DNA of 62,000 nucleotides from Mesostigma viride (Eukaryota > Streptophyta > Mesostigmatophyceae > Mesostigmatales > Mesostigmataceae), in the NCBI GenBank assembly GCA_009746045.1, contig RPFO01000774.1, positions 377,970-439,969 of the forward strand. Reading direction: 5' to 3'. Position numbers and translations under genes: made by a program. The notes beneath the pieces were generated by a model that saw only the letters and a list, made by a program, of their open reading frames with translations, searched no databases and had not been told where the DNA came from. Below are positions 1 to 11,460 of this stretch, piece after piece. The number at the start of each line of letters is the position of its first letter. Within the stretch, counting starts at the first letter, position 1.

Positions 1-3000
1 TAATGCCATCCATGTACGTAGACGGGCCATGATGACACCATGGGAGCCTGAATCCTCCTCATTAATTACATAAATGCCAACCATGTACGTAGACAAGCCA
101 TGATGACACCATGGGAGCCTGAATCCTCATCATTTACTATTCCTTGACATCCATGTACGTAGGCCAGCCATGATGACACCAATGGAGCCTGAATCCTCCT
201 CGTTAATTACATAAATGCCAACCATGTACGTAGACAAGCCATGATGACCCCATGGGAGCCTGAATCCTCATCATTTACTATTCCTTGACATCCATGTACG
301 TAGACGGGCCATGATGACACCATGGGAGCCTGAATCCTCATCATTTACTATTCCTTGACATCCATGTACGTAGGCCAGCCATGATGACACCAATGGAGCC
401 TGAATCCTCTTCATTTTCTTAATGAGAGGATTCAGGTTACATAAATGCCAACCATGTAGGTAGACAAGCCATGATGACACCATGGGAGCCTGAATCCTCA
501 TCATTAAATACATAAATGCCATCCATGTACGTAGGCCAGCCATGGAGACACCATGGGAGCCTGAATCCTCCTCATTAATTACATAAATGCCAACCATGTA
601 CGTAGACAAGCCATGATGACACCATGGGAGCCTGAATCCTCATCATTTACTATTCCTTGACATCCATGTACGTAGGCCAGCCATGATGACACCAATGGAG
701 CCTGAATCCTCCTCGTTAATTACATAAATGCCAACCATGTACGTAGACAAGCCATGATGACCCCATGGGAGCCTGAATCCTCATCATTTACTATTCCTTG
801 ACATCCATGTACGTAGACGGGCCATGATGACACCATGGGAGCCTGAATCCTCTTCATTAATTACATAAATGCCAACCATGTACGTAGACGGGCCATGATG
901 ACACCATGGGAGCCTGAATCCTCATCATTTTTTTTATGAAACATCCATGTACGTAGGCCAGCCATGATGACACCATGGGAGCCTGAATCCTCATCATTTT
1001 TTTTTCTTTGACATCCATGTACGTAGACGGGCCATGATGACACCATGGGAGCCTGAATCCTCATCATTAATTACATACATGCCATCCATGTACGTACACG
1101 GGCCATGATGACACCATGGGAGCCTGAATCCTCATCATTTACTATTCCTTGACATCCATGTACGTAGGCCAGCCATGGAGACACCATGGGAGCCTGAATC
1201 CTCATCATTTTTTTTATGAGACATCCATGTACGTAGGCCAGCCATGATGACACCATGGGAGCCTGAATCCTCGTCATTTTTTTTTCTTTGACATCCATAT
1301 ACGTAGACGGGCCATGATGACACCATGGGAGCCTGAATCCTCATCATTAATTACATACATGCCAACAATGTAGGTAGACAAGCCATGATGACACCATGGG
1401 AGCCTGAATCCTCATCATTTATTTTATGAGACATCCATGTACGTAGGCCAGCCATGATGACACCATGGGAGCCTGAATCCTCATCATTTCTTTTTCTTTG
1501 ACATCCATGTACGTAGGCCAGCCATGATGACACCATGGGAGCCTGAATCCTCCTCATTAATTACATACATGCCATCCATGTACGTACACGGGCCATGATG
1601 ACACCATGGGAGCCTGAATCCTCCTCATTTACTATTCCTTGACATCCATGTACGTAGGCCAGCCATGGAGACACCATGGGAGCCTGAATCCTCATCATTA
1701 ATTACATAAATGCCAACCATGTACGTAGACAAGCCATGATGACACCATGGGAGCCTGAATCCTCCTCATTAATTACATAAATGCCAACCATGTACGTAGA
1801 CAAGCCATGATGACACCATGGGAGCCTGAATCCTCATCATTAATTACATACATGCCATCCATGTACGTAGACAGGCCATGATGACACCATGGGAGCCTGA
1901 ATCCTCATCATTTACTATTCCTTGACATCCATGTACGTAGGCCAGCCATGGAGACACCATGGGAGCCTGAATCCTCATCATTAAATACATAAATGCCATC
2001 CATGTAATTAATGATGAGGATTCAGGCTCCCATGGTGTCATCATGGCCCGTCTACGTACATGGATGTCAAGGAATAGTAATGATGAGGATTCAGGCTCCC
2101 ATGGTGTCATCATGGTGTCTACGTACATGGTTGGCATTTATGTAATTAATGATGAGGATTCAGGCTCCATTGTCATCATGGCTGGCCTACGTACATGGAT
2201 GGCATTTATGTAATGATGAGGATTCAGGCTCCCATGGGTCATCATGACGTACATGGATGGCATGTATGTAATTAATGATGAGGATTCAGGCTCCATTGGT
2301 GTCATCATGGCTCTACGTATGTACATGGATGTCAAAGAAAAAAAAATGAAGAGGATTCAGGCTCCCATGGTGTCATCATGGCCCGTCTACGTACATGGAT
2401 GTCAAAAAAAATGATGAGGATTCAGGCTCCCATGGTGTCATCATGGCCTGTCTACGTACATGGATGGCATGTATGTATTTAATGATGAGGATTCAGGCTC
2501 CCATGGTGTCATCATGGCTGGCCTACGTACATGGATGTCTCAGAAAAAAAATGATGAGGATTCAGGCTCCCATGGTGTCATCATGGCTGGCCTACGTACA
2601 TGGATGTCTCAGAAAAAAAATGATGAGGATTCAGGCTCCCATGGTGTCATCATGGCTGGCCTACGTACATGGATGTCAAAAAAAATGATCAGGATTCAGG
2701 CTCCCGTGGTGTCATTATGGCCCGTCTACGTGTTGTTGGCATGTATGAAATTAATGATGAGGATTCAGGCTCCCACAGTGTCATCATGGCTGGCCTACGT
2801 ACATGGTTGGCATTTATGTAATTAATGATGAGGATTCAGGCTCCCATGGTGTCATCATTGCCCGTGTATGTACATGGTTGGCATTTATGTAATTAATGAT
2901 GAGGATTCAGGCTCCATTGGTGTCATCATGGCCCGTCTACGTACATGGGTGGCATTTATGTATTTAATGATGAGGATTCAGGCTCCCATGGGGTCATCAT

Positions 3001-3019
3001 GGCTTGTCTACGTACATGG
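1..3019. repeat. Large tandem array with an internal orientation switch
   Basis: About 28 copies of a roughly 70 bp unit run in one orientation from position 1 to about 2006. About 15 copies then run in the opposite orientation to about 3019. The unit core reads CATGTACGTAG, then GCCATGATGACACCATGGGA, then GCCTGAATCCTCATCAT. Units are joined by a few spacer types: one like TTAATTACATAAATGCCAAC, one like TTACTATTCCTTGACAT, and T-rich ones ending in GAGACAT or TTTGACAT. Inside each core ATGATGA and TCATCAT can pair around a roughly 20 nt loop that contains the palindrome CCATGG. The left edge is outside the window. Open frames through the array exist on both strands only because of periodicity. 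Confidence 0.95.
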
Positions 3020-3296
3020 AGTCATATTGATTCATGGAACAATGAGATACCATTCTTAATTGAAAATTGTTCTTGATACTTTCACATGCATGCCCGGAAT
3101 CGTGAATTTGTGCGGGTTTCCATGATGACAATCCTCATTGAATTCTTGAGCACACAATATTGAGCAATTTAGGGGCACTTCGGCAATGTTGACCATTTTC
3201 ATTCATGATCAATAAAATTAACATTTAATGCAATAAATACATATTCCACTCATTTTAATAAACCATGCAAAAACTTTACAAGCACGCTCAAGCTAG
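3020..3296. other. AT-rich spacer
   Basis: Short unique AT-rich stretch between two satellite arrays. No gene signal is seen. Confidence 0.5.
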
Positions 3297-4070
3297 GGGT
3301 GGGCTGGCATGCACGCGTGGGTGTGGGGGTGGGCTGGCATGCATGCGTGGGTGTGGGGGTGGGCTGGCATGCACGTGTGGGTGTGGGGGTGGGCTGGCAT
3401 GCATGCGTGGGTGTGGGGTTGGGCTAGCCTGCATGCGTGGGTGTGGGGGGGGCTGGCATGCATGCGTGGGTGTGTGTGGGGGGCTAGCATGCATGCGTAA
3501 GTGTGGGGGGGGCTGGCATGCATGCGTGGGTGTGGGGGGGGGCTGGCATGCATGCGTGGGTGTGTGTGGGGGGCTAGCATGCATGCGTAAGTGTGGGGGG
3601 GGGCTGGCATGCATGCGTGGGTGTGTATGGGGGCTGGCATGCATGCGTGGGTGTGTGTGGGGGGCTAGCATGCATGCGTGGGTGTGTGGGGGGGCTGTCA
3701 TGCATGCGTGGGTGTGTGTGGGGGCTGGCATCCATGCGTGGGTGTGTGGGGGGGCTAGCATGCATGCGTGGGTGTGGGGGTGGGCTAGCATGCATGCGTG
3801 GGTGTGGGGGGGGCGGTCATGCATGCGTGGGTGTGTGGGGGGGCTGGCATGCATGCGTGGGTGTGTGGGGGGGCTAGCATGCATGCGTGGGTGTGGGGGT
3901 GGGCTAGCATGCATGCGTGGGTGTGAGTGTGGGCTAGCATGCATGCGTGGGTGTGGGGGGGGCTAGCATGCATGCGTGGGTGTGGGGGGGCCGGGGCCGG
4001 GGCTAGCATGCATGCGTGGGTGTGGGGGTGGGCTAGCATGCATGCGTGGGTGTGGGGGGGGCTAGCACGC
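3297..4070. repeat. 30 bp minisatellite, G-rich with alternating purine-pyrimidine core
   Basis: About 26 degenerate units of roughly 28 to 30 bp combine GGCTAGCATGCATGCG or GGCTGGCATGCATGCG with a TGGGTGTGGGGG tail. TGCATGCATGCG is an alternating purine-pyrimidine run and the tails are runs of G. Variation is mostly in G-run length and ctggc/ctagc. Long frames on both strands (Cys/Gly-Cys-Met-Arg or His-Pro-Arg-Met repeats) are artefacts of the period. Confidence 0.95.
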
Positions 4071-4282
4071 CCCACCCCTCCATCGGCACAGCCAGCCTTG
4101 TGAGTCTACCCTTAACAACAAGGCTGGTAGGACGACACGCCTGAGCAGCATATGTCATGCCTATCTCAGGCTAATAATGTGTGATTTTGTGCCAACAACC
4201 AAGTTGTTCCACCCAACAACACATTATAAACCCTCTTCCAAAATGCCCAACAAGCCGGACACGTGGAGGACCACACACGCAG

Positions 4283-4293
4283 TATATAAAGAG
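4283..4293 (+). promoter_or_regulatory. TATA-box-like site
   Basis: TATATAAAGAG, identical to the site at 5637. Sequence match only; no gene is assigned. Confidence 0.2.
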
Positions 4294-5636
4294 AAAATAA
4301 GCTGACTTTTTATCCAGCCAACCTGTGGCTAGCTGCTCTGGTTAGCATGACAAATGCTAACATTTACTCAGTGGGAAAGGTGAAGAGACCATTGGAACAG
4401 CCTACCTGACGCATGTGCCACCAAAGCATTGTGTCCCGCAAAATGCACACTGCCTCCTTTCTAACAAGCACGAGCCGCTCTCTTTAGGAGACAGGTGCCA
4501 GCTCGTCAGTGTCTGGGGAAAATGATGCCGCTGCTTAGGAAGACCGCGTGAATTTCCTCGAACACAACTGTCTATAAAGCAAAAGAAATTTCAGAGAAGC
4601 ATGGAAATAAAAGCATTACACCTTCCCGACAGGTTGCGGGCCACGCGCTGCAGAAAGCCAGCCACGTCACAGACGATTAACTAGCTAAAAGACACCCAGG
4701 AATCCAGCGATGCAGCGCCAGGACCCGCAACTTTCTGGCTGCATCTGGCCGGAAAGAAGGCAAAAAGCTTACGCTCAACGAGGTAAGAAAGCAGGAAAAC
4801 GCAAGCTTAAGACGTTTAACACAAGAACGTACCATAACGGGCATTTATTCGTGCCCAGGCGCACAAGAAAGTCCACCCTTTCATGGAGTGGTTGGGCAGT
4901 ACGCATCGCGCAGGGCTAATGTTATCTTACCGCAAAATGACGGGAAAGGTAAAGATAGCAGCGGGAATTTTTACGGCTTTAGAAACATCATTAAACTAGC
5001 TTTCCTTACGACCATCAAAACTGGCAACAATCGACAATCAACCCGGCAGGCATCCAATATACTTTATTCATCCCGACAGAAATTCAGGCCGGACCCCCCC
5101 TGCCGATGGCAAAGAAAAAAAGCCCGCGACATTATAGATCGCAACCATCCCGCCATAAATTAGAATCAGTAACTAATTTTCTCCAACAATCGAGCATTTC
5201 TGCTTTCCGCGTGCCAGATTTGTCACGTTTCGTCTAAAGGCAGTCGCCATGGCCCCTACCGCAAGGGGTGCGCGCACCATGCCGACATAGCTTTTGGGCC
5301 TCAATTTGCACCGAAATTTGGTCCGTACCGTCCAGCTCAGTCGGATTATGTATGTGGATCGGCCGTGTTGGTTGCATACGCAGGTATATTAATTCTTGCA
5401 TTCGCCCCGGACCTTCCCCAGGACAGGTCAGGATATAACAATAATTCTTGCATTCGCCCCCGCCCTTTCCTATGGCCTGGTCAGGTTTGGGCGCGACGCC
5501 ACTAGCGCGGCGCCCGCGACAGAGTGGCCAGGCTCGAGCACGTTTTCTGGATCCCAAGCACCGGATTGGACACTGTCCGAGGACTGGACAGGAATTGGCT
5601 GACCAATCGGATGCTTGCTCGTCGTCTCCAAAAACA

Positions 5637-5647
5637 TATATAAAGAG
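5637..5647 (+). promoter_or_regulatory. TATA-box-like site
   Basis: TATATAAAGAG, same 11-mer as at 4283. A short ATG frame follows at about 5700 and stops at once. No transcript can be supported. Confidence 0.2.
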
Positions 5648-5917
5648 CCAAATCGCGCGAACTACGCAAGGATCCTTTAAGCAGCGTTACTCTGCCGAAA
5701 TGTCAACCTAGGCCGGTCAAGTGACGCCGAGGTGTTCACCGATAGTTCAGGTCAGCCACAGCGCGCCTTCGAATGTAGGCACGGTCGCATTTTTTTTTAG
5801 GAAATGTAGAATTGTTGTCGACCAGCTACCAACGCCCGACCGGACCCATACAACGGAAACATCAAGGCGATGTGATGTAGGTGTGTCTGATATGTCATTA
5901 ATACACAGAGCATCGTG

Positions 5918-6065
5918 AATATAATATATAATATAAATTATATAATATACTATAATTAATATATAATTTTAATTTTATGTTAATTTTAATGTTATTTCAT
6001 ATAACATAATATAGCATAATATAATATAATATAATATAATATTATATAAAGTAGTATATAAAAAA
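5918..6065. repeat. AT-rich simple-sequence tract
   Basis: Nearly pure A/T made of ATAAT, ATAATAT and TAATTTTAAT variants. Confidence 0.85.
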
Positions 6066-6369
6066 TTAAAATGTAAAAGAAAAATATCTACCTTATTGGG
6101 GTTTAATGTTCCTTTCCAGTTCAGCATAAGTACACTCTTGAGTGTGTGCAATGTTTGGTTATACGCCATTGTCTTAAAATAGCAACCAATGTAAACCTCC
6201 GTCCTAACCACATTTGGATACAATAAAGACATTGATGCCTGACACATAGCATTCATTGCTTGAAATACCATGCATATTTTGTGTCAATGTTCTGCAGACC
6301 ACAGCTTCAAGTGGGCATACTTCGCTTTCCTCAATATAATGGCGACATGGCATTTGGTGAAAGTGGTGA

Positions 6370-6940
6370 GTGCCATGAAGTTGCGCCGGCCGTCGTTATC
6401 CATGACGAACTGAATGGGTTTCGTGCAAATCAAGTTTTTTGTTTTGGTGTTCCAGTTGCGCCGGCCGGCGTTTCCAATGGTATCTTGCGCGCACTTGCAA
6501 AAGCTTGCACGCTTATCAACATTTTGTGTTGGTAAACATTTTATCACCTCTGGGATTTCCGCCTTCACTACCTGAGTTGCTTCTTTGTGGTTTTCAAATG
6601 CAACCGAGTTACGCCGGCCGTCGTTACTCATGACAAATTGTAGGGGTTTTGTGCAAATCACTTTTGTATGGTTTATGTACATGCATCCAGTTGCGCCGGC
6701 CGGCGTTTCCAATGGTATCTTGCAGTTGCGCAATCAGGCCCCATTACCAAAAGTGTGTTTGTACATCTTTTTTACACCTGAAGGATTTCTGCCTGCATAT
6801 CCTGAGTTGCTTCTTAATGGTTTTTAATTGCGCCCGAGTTACGCCGGCCGTCGTTATTAATGACAAACTGTATGTGTTTCATAAAATCACTTTTGTATGG
6901 TTTACATGTATCCAGTTGCGCCGGCCGGCGTTATTAATGA
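6370..6940 (+). repeat. Tandem array of about 228 bp carrying two palindrome types
   Basis: Three degenerate copies of a roughly 228 bp unit. Each unit holds a type A site, GTT(A/G)CGCCGGCCGTCGTT, at 6380, 6608 and 6838. Each also holds a type B site, GTTGCGCCGGCCGGCGTT, at 6455, 6690 and 6915. The type B core CGCCGGCCGGCG is a perfect 12 bp palindrome. Between sites the copies share stretches such as ATCACTTTTGTATGGTTTA and CCTGAGTTGCTTCTT. The array lies immediately 5' of the transposase-like gene, and a type A site recurs in that gene's second intron. It could be a promoter or subterminal region, or one or more introns upstream of an unrecognised first exon. Confidence 0.85.
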
Positions 6941-7078
6941 CGCTTGTCGTTCTTGTTTGATGCCCATCGTTTTCGTCGTGTCTTTAATGGTGATTATTTA
7001 TCATTACTCATCCTCAGGGCTTTCGGTGCCGCGGGATTAAGAGGCGAAAAAAATCAGCTGCCGTCTGACCAAAGTCTG

Positions 7079-10000
7079 ATGGCGCGATCGGGGCGGGGGG
7101 CCGTTTCCGACGGTTCGCGTCCCTTGTCCAATGACGACCGGGAGCCTGCACTTCGCGGTCTCTGGAGCGACAAGTACATCGAGAACAAGGGGTACAAAAT
7201 TGCCAATGACATCTTTCCTATCATGGCGGAACGCGTGAAAGCAAACAACCACAGGACGCCAGAGATGAGCGCGGAGGTTCTGTCTTGCGCAGCTTCAAGA
7301 CTAAATGCCATGGTGGCGGAGAGCAACGGCATTAAGAAGAGGAAGAACTGTGACGGCGGGCTTCCTGAAAATTGGGCGGAATCTCTTCGGGATAACATCA
7401 AGAAGGCTTTTGGCGACTTGGGAACATCTGAGAAGGATCGTGGGCTTAGGTGGGCCTTGTGTGGACTTGTTACGAAGGCAATGGAGGGCGTCCCGGACAG
7501 GATTGTGGAGCGCGCGTTCGGGATTGACAGGCGCTTTGTCGCAACTGTTCGGGGTCACAGGGATGGAATGGAAGAAGGGGAGGACGACCTTTTGATGAGT
7601 GCGCCAGAGAGGAGGAGGAGGAAAGACGAGCTTCCGACGGAAGTCATTGCCCTGATACAAGCGTGCTGGAGGGATGATAACTTGACGCGGGCGTCTCCGA
7701 ACATGAAGGATGTTCATTGTGAATGGACCAGAAAGGATTACAAACATACACTAGCGTTTTCGGAGGGTGCGCGCTACTATACTGTCTCCAAGTCGAAGAT
7801 TTACGAAGTGTTCATTTCCCGCCATCCGGAGTTGAAGCCACCGCGGCGGATGGACAGTAGGGAGGGGGGGGGGGGAGGGAGAGGAGGGTGTGAGGGGGGG
7901 AAATCAGGTGATTTTGGAGACGGAGGCAGGGATGTCAATGCTACGCACGAATCAGAAGAGCACAGTTCATGTGGGATACACTACTTTTTGCAAGCATATG
8001 CCCGCATGCGTCAAGGGGCGGTGGAAAATGCGGAACTTGTGCGCATGCCAGCACCACACTACCATGCAGTCCATGGTTGGGGGGTTGGCCAAATTTCGTG
8101 CAACTTTTCATGCCAGATGCGAGTGCGGACCTGAATGCCACGCGTGCGATCATGGTAGCCAGCTCGACGTGGGGTCGTCCGTGCCCACATGTTCCATTTT
8201 CAAAGCCACTCACACGACAGAGTGGGTGAACAAGTTTACTTGTGAGGTGGAGGGGATGAGGGAGGGGGGAGGTTCGAGGTCGTCTGTGGGGTCGTCGCGG
8301 CCGCAGGTTCAGCCTTTTCAGGGCGAACTTGAGGATCTGCCCATGCATGGGAGGGTGCTGGACGACGAGGAAGGGGTGCCCGATCATGACCTGGGCGAGG
8401 AGTTGGGGGTTTGCTCGATCCGGCGTAAGGCTTGTGTGTTGGGCACTTGCCTGGCTCCCAAGTGTGGAATTCGGAACTTCATGTTATGCGAACGGGAGGA
8501 GGCTTCCAACCACCTGATTTCATGGACCAGATACGAGATGCAGGATGTGCCGCCGGGTGCGGTTCTTGGGCCAGAGGTAATTTTTAGTGGAGTGGTTGCG
8601 CCCCAAGGCGTTTCTTTTGCAATGTTTCCTGAAGTTCTTGGGCCAGAGGTAATTTTTAGTGGAGTGGTTGCGCCCCAAGGCGTTTCTTTTTCAATTTTTC
8701 CTGAGGTCCTGTCTTTTTTCTTTCTACAGGTCATTGGTGGGTCGAAGTTGATGTCTTTTCTGTATGTGCACACTGCGCATATGCAGGACGACTGTGACGA
8801 GATCGCAAAGGCTGGTGGGCAGCGATTGACGCAAGTCGACGTCAAGTCCACACCAACGGAGCTAAAGGAGGCAATTGTGGACAAGTGGCCGGACTTCATC
8901 CAGCATTGCTTCAACGCGTGGTGGCAAGCGGACGCCTCCAAGGAATGTCTCTCAAGGATGCGGGTGGGGGACCTTGTATGCCACACAGATTACGCCGAGA
9001 ACTACCAGTCTTACACCTATCACAATCTCCAAGCACAGTATTGGCATCCAGTCACATTCGTCCTTATGCCCTGGATCGTGCGCTACTTGGATCCAGCGTC
9101 GGGAAAGGTCGTGAGAAGGGAGTTTCACTTCATCGGACAGGGCGGAATGAAAAGGGACGGGCGGGCCCTCCGTTTTGCTATCCTCAAAATCCTGGCGACA
9201 CTACGGTCAGAAGGGGTAGAGGTGAAGCGCTTCATTGGGTGGTCGGACAATTGCTCCATGCAGTTCAAGTCAAGGAATGTGATCGCGGAAGTGGCCCGGC
9301 TGCTGACGGAGGATCCGCACCTGGAGTCATTTGAGTGGAATTACTTTGGGGAGCAGCACGGAAAGGGGGAGGTGGATGGAGCTGGTGGGACTGTGAAGTG
9401 CATGTTGAGGAGGTGGCACATCAGGGAAGAGAACCAGGACAAACAGACGGCCGCCCAGTTGGTGGAGAATCTGGCGTCGGGGGCGGTGGGCGGGACCACA
9501 ACGACCAGGCGTAACTTCTTCGAGTTCCCCGAGGTAATTAAGTGTACAGTCCTCGTTCAGGGAATAGTTACGCCGGCCGTCGTTTCTAGGGCGTTCTTGG
9601 AGTCCTGGCGATCAGGAGTGCTTAATAAAACACAACTAGCTCGATGGTCTCGTAACTTCAACTTTCCCTTGTGCAAATCTTGTCTTCGACGCGCAGGTGC
9701 TTCCTTACAGCCCAGGGCGCGGCGAAATCAAAGGAGTGAAGAAGGCGCACTGGTGGCGCATGGACAAGTCGAATGTGACGCGCTTAATGCTGCGCCAGTA
9801 TTCCTGCTATTGTGGCGGTGCGTGCGCCGAGGAAAGGTGGTGGGATTGTCGAAAGGAGTGGACCGACATGGACGGCTGGAATGTGGGAGGTGCTCGGATG
9901 AAGCTCCACAAACTGGGGGAGCCAGTGCAAAGGAACCCAAACGGACAAGGGGGGCACGCAGGGACGCGACTGAACAGACTACAGGCAGAGAGGACGATGA

Positions 10001-10428
10001 TGGGAAGGAGACTGAAGCTGCGAGACATTTTTGCCGTCGAGTCCTACTCTGGTGATGAGTCCCACGATCCAGATCATCCATATTGGCTAGCGGAAGTCTT
10101 GCAGGAGCCTTATCAGGTGGCCGCTACTTTCGTGAGGCGAGTGGCCGACAGAAACGGCAAGGTCGATAGGGAGTTGTTCCGTAAGGGACAATGGGTGGTG
10201 GGGGTGCGCTACTGGGACAGATTTCCGGGTATGGCGACGATGTTCAAAATGGACGCCGATGCGCAAGCTGAACAGCCAAACTTGGTCAATTGCTACCTGT
10301 GCATGGACGCGGGGTTCGAACACACCATTGTTGTCAACCCAGCTAACAATCGCCAGGCCATCTTGACCATTCCGACAGACGTCGAGAAACGGCTCACGAA
10401 CTTGGCCAAGAAGAGACCTGTTGAGTAG
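7079..10428 (+). CDS. Transposase-like protein, multi-exon, with a frameshift at a G-run
   Basis: The first in-frame ATG is at 7079. The frame is open upstream and an acceptor-like CTCATCCTCAG ends near 7019, so an upstream exon is possible. Coding blocks: 7079 to about 7860, about 7890-8576, 8730-9533 and 9697-10428 (stop). Introns 8577-8729 and 9534-9696 join cleanly in phase. The first block changes frame near the 12-G run at 7864-7875, so either an indel or an unseen small intron lies there. Visible motifs are a Cys/His cluster (CECGPECHACDHG near 8130), TDYAENYQ near 8983, GWSDN near 9238, and HGKGEVDGAGG near 9357. I recall the same order of acidic motifs in a repetitive, transposase-like family of cnidarians and arthropods; the superfamily name is not known to me. 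The C-terminal part (YWLAEV, GQWVVGVRYWDR) looks like a small chromatin-reader-like barrel, which is inference. Multi-copy status cannot be seen here. Confidence 0.65.
8562..8705 (+). repeat. 72 bp tandem duplication containing exon end and 5' splice site
   Basis: Two nearly identical 72 bp units start at 8562 and 8634. Each contains the last 15 exon bases (GTTCTTGGGCCAGAG), the donor GTAATT and a palindromic GTTGCGCCCCAAGGCGTT. Because 72 is a multiple of 3 and no stop occurs, the second donor would add 24 residues in frame. Confidence 0.9.
9567..9584 (+). repeat. Type A palindrome inside transposase-gene intron 2
   Basis: GTTACGCCGGCCGTCGTT, identical to sites at 6608 and 6838, lies 33 bp after the donor of the 163 bp intron 9534-9696. 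Confidence 0.9.
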
Positions 10429-10972
10429 GCCAGCTCGCCCGGGCTTGGTTGGACGAGGTGGACAGCCTTGAGAGCACGTGCTTCGTTGTGAGCACTTGCC
10501 TTTCAGCCGTGATTTGCAAACGAGTTCCTTGTCCTGAATTGTAAAGCTCGATTCATGCTCTTTTAAGGAAGTGTATAATATTATCCAGATCATGTATATA
10601 TTTAGATCTAGACCTGAGTTCAAATAACATTTCTTAGAGGGCTGAGATGCGCGAGGTCCAGCATACATGTATATATCCATGGAGACATGTTACAAACTCA
10701 AATGTTTCATTGTACGTACCACTAGCTCGTCGACGGGGGTATCCCATGTAATGTATGATTTATGAATTAATTAATCGCTTAATTGTACAATTTAAATGGA
10801 TCATGAACTTGTCAAGTGGCCTAATTTGGTTTATTTGGTTCATCATTTATTGATGTCAATCATTCTTAATTGAATCTCGAGCAATAGCAATCATGAAGCA
10901 CATCCTAATCATGTGATTCGCATAATGAGAATAGGCAACAAGTGCTAAGTACTTTGAGGAATGCGGGGTTGG
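10429..10972. other. 3' flank of the transposase-like gene
   Basis: AT-rich, with no coding signal. No terminal inverted repeat matching the 5' side could be identified by eye. Confidence 0.4.
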
Positions 10973-11042
10973 TCAGGTTATTATAGAGCTAGAGCTACAA
11001 ACGGCACATATATTGCAAACTTTGCGCTCCAGGCATGGAATT

Positions 11043-11402
11043 TCAAAAGTACCAAAATTGGAGCAGTAGATGTTGGGGACGCCCAGCAATAAGGGGGCGG
11101 GGGATCCGGAACAGAGCGAGGATGTCCCATAGCGCAGGCCAGAAAAACGAATCGAAGGCTTTGATGAAGTCCACCAGCACAAGGTGCAGAGGGGACTCAC
11201 CAGGCTGAAGGCGTTGCAGTTCTTCCACGAGGCGGCGAGTAGCGAAGAGCGCCTGTATGAGTGCGAGGGAGATACGGCCGGTGGTCCATAGATCGGCCTC
11301 GCAGCTGGGGAGTAGGCTACCCAGCAACTTGACACGGTGACTATGTAGTTGGGGCACATGTGATCGATGCAGACGATATTTGTAACTTTCTTTCATGAAC
11401 AT
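11043..11402 (-). pseudogene. LINE-type reverse transcriptase relic
   Basis: On the minus strand an open segment of about 119 codons carries the reverse transcriptase blocks ISLALIQALFATRRLVEEL and LVDFIKAFDS followed by LWDILALFRIPRPLI. This matches the start of the RT domain of non-LTR retrotransposons (the KAFDS block). The downstream catalytic YADD region is absent and the frame is lost soon after. It is a short 5'- and 3'-truncated fragment. A copy of the dispersed repeat described at 11333 overlaps or abuts its upstream side. Confidence 0.8.
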
Positions 11403-11460
11403 AATTATTTTCTAATGAGATTAGCATAGTACTCCGTGGCATGCCCATGCGCAGTACTTA
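11333..11460 (+). mobile_element. Dispersed repeat, copy 1
   Basis: Shares a landmark of TTGGGG, then GATGCAGACGATATTTG, ATTATTTTCTAATGAGATTA, GCATAGTACTCCGTGGCATG, CCATGCGCA and GTACTTACTT with copies at 34700, 37405 and (reverse) 57547. No open frame, no terminal inverted repeats. Confidence 0.8.

Larger units (their letters stand above)
4071..5917. other. Intergenic DNA without recognisable gene
   Basis: No frame shows a recognisable domain or a coherent exon series. Two copies of TATATAAAGAG lie at 4283 and 5637 and could be TATA boxes, but no convincing transcript follows either. A degenerate 52 bp tandem duplication lies at about 5391-5494; both copies begin AATTCTTGCATTCGCCCC. Confidence 0.4.

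Noticed and set aside
1-3019. CRISPR-like pattern of conserved core plus variable spacers
   Set aside because: Spacers are only a few recurring types rather than unique, the core is degenerate, the orientation switches, and the context is a eukaryotic nuclear genome.
3265-3966. Cys/Gly-rich repeat proteins on both strands
   Set aside because: Products of the 30 bp minisatellite; no non-repeat coding sequence is attached.
5234-5557. 107-codon minus-strand frame before the AT-rich tract
   Set aside because: Composition and codon use are unlike nearby genes, with no domain and no splice partners.
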